Positions 15,605 to 25,500 of a stretch of DNA of 46,178 nt are shown here, one piece after another. A program made the position numbers and the translations under genes. The stretch comes from a virus. Under the pieces are notes generated by a model that searched no databases, was not told the DNA's origin, and was given only the letters and a program-made list of their open reading frames with translations. The DNA lies in IMG/VR virus record IMGVR_UViG_3300035681_000035, positions 1 to 46,178 of that record, one strand, 5' to 3'. Within the stretch, counting starts at the first letter, position 1, and each line of letters begins with the position of its first letter.

Positions 15605-16483
15605 ATGAAGACTAGAACTTTTAAGGCTTTTGTTGATGGCAAAGAACGAGAAATGTTTGTTCGATCTCCTTCTTTACAGGATCAGAGAGAGGCTACCAAA
15701 GTATATAACCAAGCATTTACAGAAGCTTTAAAGTCTAAGGCTGTGGTTAGAGCTAAATTAGACGATCTATTAGTGGAACAGGGTTTATGGGATGGTATCA
15801 AACAGGCTAAATTTACAGAATTACAAGCTGAAATTCTTGAAGGTGAACGTAAGTTAGCAAAAGGTGGTATTTCTTTAACAGAAGCTAAGAATTTGGCCCT
15901 TAAGATGAGAAAAACCAGAGAAGACCTAAGAGAACTTATTTCTGTTAAGACCAATCTAGACACCCACACTGCTGAAGGCCAGGCAGATAATGCTAGATTT
16001 AACTATTTAGTTTCAGCATGTACGGTGTATAATGATACTAAAGAGCAATATTTTAAGAGTTATGAGGAGTACAACAATAGAGCCACAGACCCTGTTTCTA
16101 TTCTTGCTGCTCAAAATTTGGCTAATATGCTATATGGTTTGGATAATGATTATGAAGATAAATTGCCAGAAAATAAGTTTTTAAAGCAATATAAATTTGT
16201 TGATGATAAACTAAGATTAATTAATAAAGAAGGTAAATTAGTAGACGAAAATGGTAAACTTATTGATCAGAATGGTAGATATATAAATGAAAAAGGAGAA
16301 TTTGTTGATAAAGATGGTAATTTGGTTGATCAACAAGGAGACTACATTGTAGAATTTAGTCCATTCTTGGACGATGACGGTAAACCAATTATTGTAGAAG
16401 ATAAGAAGTCAGAAATTACTGCTACTAAGGAAGAGGAAGTCGATGATTCAATCAAACCAACAGAAGAGACTAAAGCTTCATAG
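15605..16483 (+). CDS. Probable tail-assembly protein with Gly-led heptad repeats
   Basis: The 292-residue protein starts MKTRTFKAFVDGKEREMFVRSPSLQDQREA, a helical, charged domain to about residue 195. Residues 210-251 are six uninterrupted seven-residue repeats, each opening with Gly and a charged or polar residue followed by a hydrophobic pair and acidic or amide residues (GKLVDEN, GKLIDQN, GRYINEK, GEFVDKD, GNLVDQQ, GDYIVEF). The tail is acidic. It lies just before the tape measure gene, so a chaperone that wraps the tape measure is a fair guess. The N-terminal segment recalls tape-measure-chaperone genes, but the assignment is by position. Confidence 0.5.
   Translation: MKTRTFKAFVDGKEREMFVRSPSLQDQREATKVYNQAFTEALKSKAVVRAKLDDLLVEQGLWDGIKQAKFTELQAEILEGERKLAKGGISLTEAKNLALKMRKTREDLRELISVKTNLDTHTAEGQADNARFNYLVSACTVYNDTKEQYFKSYEEYNNRATDPVSILAAQNLANMLYGLDNDYEDKLPENKFLKQYKFVDDKLRLINKEGKLVDENGKLIDQNGRYINEKGEFVDKDGNLVDQQGDYIVEFSPFLDDDGKPIIVEDKKSEITATKEEEVDDSIKPTEETKAS
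16232..16357 (+). repeat. Six seven-residue repeats in a tail-assembly gene
   Basis: Six 21-base units encode a heptad pattern of Gly, polar, hydrophobic, hydrophobic, acidic or Asn, and two polar residues. The units have diverged at the DNA level, so the periodicity is kept by selection on the protein rather than by recent duplication. Confidence 0.8.
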
Positions 16484-16517
16484 TAGTATTGCGTTTATTT
16501 ATTGTAATCTATCAATT

Positions 16518-16554
16518 ATCCTCACACTACCTAGTTGGTACTGTGGGGATTTTT
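16518..16554 (+). terminator. Terminator-like hairpin before the tape measure gene
   Basis: ATCCTCACA pairs with TGTGGGGAT, and the loop contains an inner TACC/GGTA stem, giving a long hairpin followed by a short T tract. It lies between the chaperone-like gene and the tape measure ATG at 16577. It may reduce read-through, setting a lower amount of tape measure relative to tail tube and chaperones. Confidence 0.7.
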
Positions 16555-16576
16555 GTTTAATAGGATATAAATAATA

Positions 16577-19500
16577 ATGGCTAAAGGTTTTAATCTAACA
16601 GCACAAATTAATTTGCAGGGACCATCTAATCTTAAACCTATAGTTGCTGACATTAAAAGGCAATTAGGTACAGTATCGTCTAATGTAAAAATTAATTTAG
16701 ATGCAAAATCTGCTAAGGCTGTTGATAATGTTACTAGTAGATTACAAGCAATGAACGCTGTATTAGTACAAGCTAAACAAAATACAGATTCTTTAAGTGC
16801 TTCTTTAAGAAATCTCTCGTCATCGTTAGGAACGGTACAATCTGCTGGATCTAAGACGTCTTCTGCTATGAATAATACTGCTGTAAATGCTAAAAACGTA
16901 GCTAAAAATCTAAAAGTTGCCACGACTGAAATGGAAGAATTTGGTAAGCAATCAGCATTAGCTATTAGAAGATTTGCTGCATTTAGTATTGTGACTAGTG
17001 GAATATATGGTTTAATCAACGCTATTAATTCTGGTTTCAAAGCTTTTATTAACTTTGATAAAGAACTTATCAAGCTACAACAGGTTACAGGTAAAGGTGC
17101 CACTGGTATAGCCCTATTAGAAAAAAGTATAACTAGTTTAGCCACATCTCTTGGTGTTAGTAGTGAGAGTTTAATCTCTGTTGCTAGTACATTAGCCCAA
17201 GCTGGTTTAAGTGCAGAAGATACCAGAATAGCACTAGCAGCATTAGCTAAAACCGAACTTGCTCCATCATTCGATAATTTAACAGATACAACAGAAGGAG
17301 CCATTGCTGCATTGAGACAATTTGAATTACAGGCCGGTGAACTAGAAGGGGCTTTAGGTTCTATCAATGCTGTAGCGGCTGCGTTTGCTGTTGAATCTAA
17401 AGATATAATTTCTGCTATTCAGCGTACTGGTGGTGTGTTTGCCGCTGCTAGTAAAGGAGTTAGTGAAGGAACAGATGCTCTTAATGAATTCGTCGCTATT
17501 TTTACAAGTGTTCGTCAAACTACGCGTGAAAGCGCTGAAACTATTGCTACTGGATTAAGAACTATTTTTACTAGAATACAAAGAGCTAGAACTATAGATC
17601 AGCTTAAACAATTTGGTGTTGAATTAACAGATTTAGAAGGTAAATTCGTTGGACCATATGAGGCTATTAAAAGACTTAGTGAAGGATTAAGAGGACTTGA
17701 TCCACGAGACTTAAGATTTAGTCAAATCGTAGAAGAACTTGGTGGTTTCCGACAGATTGGTAAGGTTATTCCATTAATTCAACAGTTCGCAGTTGCTCAA
17801 GAAGCATTAAAAGTGGCTCAAAAAGGACAGGGTAGTTTAGCAGAAGCTCAAGTTGTGGCACAAAAAAGTTTAGCTAATCAAATTGCTAAAGTTAGGGAGC
17901 AATTTCTGGCCTTAATTAGAGATGTTGGTAAGAGTTCTGCTTTTCAAGGAATGTTTCAAATAGTAACAGGACTAACCAGCGGTTTAATTAGTTTAGCAGG
18001 AGCATTTAAGCCCATATTACCTATATTAGCTATCATGGGAACAGTCAAGGGTATTAAAGCTATAGGTGAATTTGGCAGTGGGTTTGTTGGAGGTCTTAAA
18101 AAGGGTGGTGGTGCTGGTAATGTTGGTTCTAATATCGGTGGCTCGATTAGTGGTGCCAAAGACAAAGAAAAAGCAGACGCTACCAATAGAGCCTCTAAGG
18201 TCATTCAAGATAATACTAATGCTATTCAAACATTAACTAGTGCTATAAATAAATTAACATCAGCAGTTAGTTCTAAAACATCAGGAAGTACCACTCTTAA
18301 TAGTGGTGGTATTGTAAAATTTGCTACGGGTGGTGTTGTCCCAGGAAGCGGAAATAGAGACACCGTCCCTGCTTTACTTACTCCCGGTGAATTTGTTATA
18401 CGTAAAAAAGCTGTAGAAACTATTGGTGCTGGTAATTTGCATAAAATGAATAAATATGCACTTGGAGGAAAAGTAGAACTCAGTGGTCAACAACTAAAAG
18501 CCACCTATAAATCATTATCTGATATAGTAAATAATAAAGAAAAATATACAGCAAATGTAGTACCAGTACCTATTGATGATATCTCTGTTATCAAAGATAT
18601 GAAAAAACGTAAGGATAAATATCCTTCTATGCCTCAATGGAAAAATTTTGAAGTGTCTGTAGGTAAAAAATATGGATTGCCTACCGCTGGTGGGAATAAA
18701 TTCTTAGATTATCCAAGTAAACCTGGAGAAGCTAAGTTTTTACGTCCAGATCAAGGATATGGTAATGATCCTGAAACTGGATTTATTAAAGGTAACAATA
18801 ATGAAACCATGTTGGCTAAACTTATAGGTGCTGGTTTATACCGTCCTAATAGAAAGATTTATACATATTATCCTAAAAGCTTAAGTAAATTTAATCAATT
18901 TGCTATTGGCGGTTTGGTTCAAAAGTTTGCTGGTGGAGGTAAGGCGCTAGGTGCTAGAAGTAAATTTAAAGAACTTACTTCAGAAGAAATGGATCAACTA
19001 AGTACTCAAGAATTAATTCAGTATGGCAAAGATTTAGCACAAGATATTTTTACTACTGGTGGCGCTGGTATGGCAGTTGGACATGAGTTTATAGAGGTTC
19101 CAAAAGAAAAAATTATTCCAGAACTAGACCAATATCTCACATCATATATTGGTAAAAGAGGATTTTGGAAAGAAAAAATAGCTCGTTTTGGTCAACCAGC
19201 AAAAATTACTAAAAATAATGATGTTTCTAATAGACAAAATGCATTAGAATCTCAAGTTGCTAGACAGTCAGACGAAGTAGCAGCAAGAGAACAAAACTGG
19301 ACAGCAATCAAAGCCGGATCTGCTATAGACAATTATTTATTACAATCTTTACAAGATCCAATATTAACAGACTATAAAACTGTTAGAGGTAGTGGTTCTT
19401 TAGATAAAGCATTTCATAATACCAGACTACGCCAAGCAGTTAATAAAGCTCTTGAGAATTACGATGATTTTGATTACTCTGCTGCAAATATAGATAAATT

Positions 19501-22500
19501 AGTAAGCAGTATGGCTGCTAAAAGATTTATGTATGGTGGACCAGTACAAAAATTTATGGCTGGTGGAGTAGCAGAGTCTTTATCAGCAGATAGTTTATAT
19601 GCACAAATACTAGAATTAGGTAATCCACAAGATGTTAGAGGACTTGCTGGAGGCTCTTCTTTTATAGATCAAAAATTAAAAGCCGTTCAGACTAGCGATA
19701 AGCCAGCTACAAGTAAAGAAATCTTTAAAAAGAACTTTTTATTAAGTGATAGAAGTAAACCATACCTATCTACTATACAAGAATTACTGGAAATTGCTAA
19801 TTCTAATAAAAAAAGACCAAGGATATTCACAGATGCAGAAAAAGCTAGCGCTACTAAACTAGGATTAGTTGGTATGTTTCCTTTTGGTGTGGATGAATTG
19901 CTATATGAACAAATTGGTGATCGTATTGTAGCAATTCAAATGAAGAGTTTGACACAGGATAAGGCTGGTATTGTTGATCAAATGAGAAAAGAAATAGATG
20001 CAGTTTTAGGTAGAACTACAGCATCTCTCTATGGAACATCTGGCCAGGATCTTAGTACTACTACTAAAGAAGGTTTAGGTTTAGGTAATCTAGAAGGATA
20101 TATGATTGAAGCTATTTTAGCAAAAGCTGGAGCTAATCCTGGTAAATTAGACGATAGATCGGTAGACTATGCATCCGGTTTGGGAAATGCTGCTAGCCTA
20201 TTCGGAATAGACCCAAATATTCCTACAGAAGTTAAAAGAGATGTTAAGGGAGGACTCAGCAAAGCCAGAGATAATTTTAAAAACTATTTTGCTAAATTTG
20301 CTTTTGGCGGTAAAGCCACTGGTCCATCTTTTGAAGATGTCAGGAAACAAATTCTAGATAAGTATCCACAAATTAATTTTAGAATTAGTAAAAGAAAACG
20401 TGGTTTTGGTTACAATATATTAGGTGGCCTAAAACAAGAAGGAGATAATGTTGGTAATTATGCTGATTTTCAACAAGCTTCTAATTTAGAACAACTGTCA
20501 GCACTAGCTGATAAAATGGCTAATCAATTACAATATGTTTATGGTCCAAATATTGATCCATCTTTATTAAAGAAAAAACAGAAAAAGTTTGCTTTAGGCG
20601 GATTAGCAGAAGCCACAGGGGAAATGTCTTCTTTAATGAGTGGATTATATGGTAATAGATCTCAAGAGCAAAACTTACCACAGAAAAAAGAAAAAGAATT
20701 TGGTAAGATTGGTCTTAGATCTGATGGATCAGAAATAACAGCCACCTATTTTAAAAATCAAACACGAGAGGGCTTTGTTACTGCTAAAAAAGCTGCTGAT
20801 AATTTATATACTGTAGGATTATCTAAAGCTACTAAGGGTTATGGTCCTAGATTATATGATGTTGTTATGGAAGCTGCAACATCTGCTGGTGGTATGCTTA
20901 CATCAGATAGAAATAGTGTTAGTGGTGCTGCTCGTGCTGTTTGGGATTATTATTTTAATAATCGAGGAGATGTTAAAAAGACACCATTAGATCCATCACA
21001 ATGGACTAAGAATCAAAGTCTTATAGATCCAAAATTATACGGTAAGAAAGAAACATGGCCACCATCAACTGACCCAGCCTGGATTTTACAAAGTGGATAT
21101 AGTAAGAACGCTGAATTAATAAATAGTTCAGAAATTATTAATATGAATGATCCAAAATATAAACAATTTTTGGATTCTCAAAAAGTATCATTCATGACAC
21201 AAGCTGTGTTGGCTGGTAATATGCGTAATAATGGTGGTAGTATCAAAAAATTTGCTAAGGGAGGATCAGCAGAAGATACTGTACCAGCTCTGTTAACTCC
21301 TGGTGAATTTGTTATTAATAAAAAAGCTGCTAAACGCATAGGATATAATAAATTACATAAATTAAATAAAGCAGATAAACTACAAGGATATAATAAGGGT
21401 GGTTCTGTTGGTATGATACAAAAATTTGGTGCTGGAGGTTCACCACAACCTTGGCCCAAAGATTTAATGAAATATACCACAGAGAATAAACTAGCATTAG
21501 CGGCAGAACAAGCAGAGTTTTTTGCATATAAAGCCAAAGAGGCTGGTCAAACAGTTAGTCAATTTAGTAAAACATTAGCAACTAAAGTTGTTTCAAGAGC
21601 TAGGGATTTACAGACTAATTTAAAAAATAAACAAACAGGACTAAAATATAGTGTCTTAGGTCAGGCTGATGAATTAAAGGGTAGTAATAATAAAGATATT
21701 CTTAAAAAAGCAGTAGAAGATTTTAGTAATCAGATTCAAGAAATAGATCCTTCTAAATCTGCTGATGAAGTTAAGAAAACAGCACAGGCTATAGTAAGAG
21801 GATTAAGAGATGGATTATCTTTAGATGCTATTAAAAAGAAAAGTCAAGATGTAGCGGATGTATTTTCTAAAGTATATAAAGAAGGAGAAGCTACTCAAGA
21901 AGCATTGAAGTTAGTAGCTAAAGAAGCTGGAATGAGTTCTGAAGCGCTTCAAAGAGGAGTAGGATCTAATAGAATTCGTCAAGAACAATTTATTCAGAGT
22001 GATGCTGGCCAAAATTTTGGTCGTTTAGCACAGTTAATTCCTGATAAACTAGAAAAATTATCTAAAACTGGTTTTGGTAAGGGATTTACTGGTTTGGCTA
22101 ATGCTTTGAGTGGTAAAGGACTATCCGAAAAACTAGAAAAAAGTTTTGGTAAAGTTGGTGGTTTTATTGGAGATAAATTAGATGCTATAGGAGGCCCACT
22201 AGTAGCGCTCGGATCTGCTACAGCAATACTAGGTGAAAAATTACCTTCTCTATTAGGTAGTCAGTATGCGACTAGTACTACTGCTGCTGGTGTGGCTGGA
22301 GGTATTGGTGGTGCTGGTCAAGGTTTAGCTAGTGGTGCTTTGTTGGGTATGCAAATAGCTGGTCCTGTAGGAGCAATGATTGCTGGTATTACTGGAGCTG
22401 TTGTTGGTGGTATAAGCGGAGCCTTTGAGGCATTTAATCAAAAGAAATTAGAAAATAATCTTAAGGCTTTAGAAAAAACTAGTGGAGATTTATCGGCAGC

Positions 22501-25500
22501 ACTTAAAAGATTATCTATAGAAGCTAGCGATGTTAACATTAAAAATGTAAAATCTGCACTGGGTGCTGATTTACGAAATTTAGAAAATGTTGGACAACAA
22601 GCTCAGTTTGGTGCTAGTGGTAGTGCTAGAGATTGGCTGGAATTTACGCGAAATCTTCCTCTTATTGGTGGTTTGGTTACCAGTGTTACTGGAGGTAATC
22701 AAGAAGCTGAAGCTAGACAAGCTGTAGTAGCTGGAATAGAAAGGGCTTTTGATAGCGCTAATAGGCTGGGAGATATTAATAGATCTGGTGCTCCATTAGC
22801 TCAAATACAAGGATTATTATCACAGGCTAATCAAGCAGCCGAGGATGCTGGGGGCATAAAAACAGAAGCTGGACAAAAAGCTAGAGATGAAATTTTAGCT
22901 CGTGGAAGTCAAGCATATCAACAACTCAGAGCACAAGGTGCTAGTGCAGACTCCATATTTAAAGCTGCTGGAATGAAAGAAGCACAACAGCAGGGCAGAG
23001 ACGTATCTAAAGAATTAAAAATGCCAGGAGGTGAACAAAAATTAATAGAAGAAGGTAAAAGAGCATTAGCTATTCAAGAAGAAGCTGCACTCAAACAAGA
23101 ACTAGTTGCCGATGCTATGAGAAACGTATCGGTACAATCTGATAATTTGATTGATATGTATCGAAGAATGCAAGCAGGATTAGAAAGACTTGGACAAAGT
23201 ATAGATACTATTAAAAATAGAGCTAATGATGCGGCTAATGTTTTAATGGGTCAGGCTTCCATTACTAATGTAGATAGACGTAGTGAACAAGTCCTAGGTA
23301 ATATAAGTGCTTATTCATCTAATGAAGTAGCATCTGTGGCTGAACAAACGGCAGTTATTGCTGGCGGGGGTGAAGAGGGTAAAAGATTAGCAGATCAAAT
23401 TAAAGCAAATAAGTTATTAACAGATCAGTTACCCAAACTATTAAAAGGGGCTACTGGACAAAATGTTGGTGGTGTAGTTGACGAACTAGAAAAAATGTTT
23501 GCACAAGCTCAATTAACAGCACCGGCTGGATTATTTGATTCTATTGAACAAGAGCTACAAAGTAAACTACAAGGAAGAGAAGAAAGTTCTATTGGAGATT
23601 TAGCAGAAGAGTTGGATATTGTTGGAATAGCATCTAAAACAACTGGTGAAGCCTTAAAAACTTCACAAATTTTGCAAAAACAATATAATGATGCTACACA
23701 AACCGTGACCGATTTAATGAATCAATATGGAAAAGCTCTCAATGAAGCTACTGAATGGCAATTAAGGGCCACAGATATTAGAGCCAGAGCAGATATTCAA
23801 TTAGCGGAAACTTTAGGTAAAACATTAAGTTTAGCTGAACAAAATGCACCACAACAACAAAGAATTTTAGGTTTAACTAGTGGTGTTATACAAGGAGGCT
23901 CTTTAGATCCTAATAAGATTTTTGCCACAATGACCGCCGCTATAGCAGAATTAGGTCAAGCAGGAACGGAAAATAAACCAGCTACAGGTATGTATGCTGA
24001 ATTAGACAAAGTCAAAGGAACCCCAGCAGAAGCAGAACAGCTAGCACTAATTGCAAAACAGAACAATGCTATTAATAATAGTAGAAAAGCATTAGAAGAG
24101 CTAGCAAACGATGGTTCAGCAGCAGCTAATGCATTAAAAAGACTACAAGAGCAACAGAAGGTGGCAGCAGGATCTGTAAACTTTTTGCAAAAAGTATTAA
24201 CCAGTGATGCTACTGAATTGGATAAGATGAATAAAGGACTAGCTGCATATACTAAATTAGTGAGCGGTAAAGCTACGGCTGGTGATATTAATAGTCTACA
24301 ATTTAGACAACAGGCGTTTGGTGGTTTGCAAGAAATGCAGGGACTATTACCAGATAGTGTGTTCAATCAGATGCAAGCTAAGATGAGTGAAGCTATGATT
24401 GATGCTATGCCTGGTGGATCAGATATGTTGGATAGAAGTACAGGTGCATTATATACTGCCGATGAAATTGATCCCGCTACTGGACAAAAAAGGGCAGTTA
24501 CTAAAGAAATGACCTTTAGACAAGCTTTAAGGATGAGGGCAGAAGGTAAAGATCCAGTGCAGCAACAATTTATAGATGCTTATAACGCTGCTGTACAGGC
24601 CCAACAGGACGCTGCTAGGCTTTTAGCCACCTCGTCTGTTCAAGCTGCCGAAACTTTTAAACAAGCAGCAACAGAGGCACTACAAGCAAGAAATGAAGCA
24701 CCACGATCAATTTTAGAAAGAGCCAAAACAGAAGCAGAAGCTGTGGTAACTCCACCAACAGAAAAACCAAGAGAAAATACACTAGTTAAAACCGAAGCAC
24801 AACTTGATGCAGAGGCGAAGGATAAAGATCCTTTATCTTTAGGCTTAGAAAATGTGAACACAAGTATATCTAATCTTACTACAGCTATATATACTTTGGC
24901 CGGTACTATTACAGCATTAGTTGGTGCTATAGCAGCATACAAAACCATACAATCTGCTGGTGGTATTGGTAATGCTATAGGAAGCGCTGTGGATATGGTT
25001 CGTGGCCGTCGCAGAAGAACTGGATTTGGTGGTTCTGACGCTCCATCAGCAGGATCTCGCGCTGCTGGAAATGCTAGAAAAAATGCTCGTTATGATTCAG
25101 ATGGTGTTCGTGGAGAAGCAAGTCGCGCTCCTAAAACACAAGCAGATATTGATGCTCAAAGAAAAAGGATTGAAGCTAAACGTACGAAAGCAGAGCAAGG
25201 CACAACTCCAAAAAAACCAGTAGTGGCCACGCCCACTCCAGATGTCAAACCCAAAGTTTCAGTTACTCCACCTCCTGTTCCTGGTAAAACAATTGTTGGC
25301 CAATTTCCACCACCTGAAGCTCCCAAACCTCAAGTTAAACCAGATATTGTACCACCACCAGTTCCTGGAAAAACAATAGTTGGCCAATTTCCTCCTAAAA
25401 CTGAAGCATCACTACCAAAATCAGCCACAAAAGCAGCTGGTGCTGTAGTTGATGCGGCTTCATCATTAGACGAAGTTGTTACCGTTGCTCAAAGCGTTGC

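Noticed and set aside
16563-16576. T4-like late promoter TATAAATA before the tape measure
   Set aside because: It lies only a few bases before the ATG and overlaps the ribosome site region, so it cannot serve that gene as a normal promoter; chance is likely in AT-rich DNA.
16531-17367. 278-residue minus-strand open frame
   Set aside because: It lies antisense to the conserved N-terminal tape measure domain, has no ribosome site, and its composition mirrors the Ala/Ser-rich sense strand.
24640-24948. 102-residue minus-strand open frame
   Set aside because: It is antisense to Ala/Glu/Thr-rich tape measure helices, which create long false frames.
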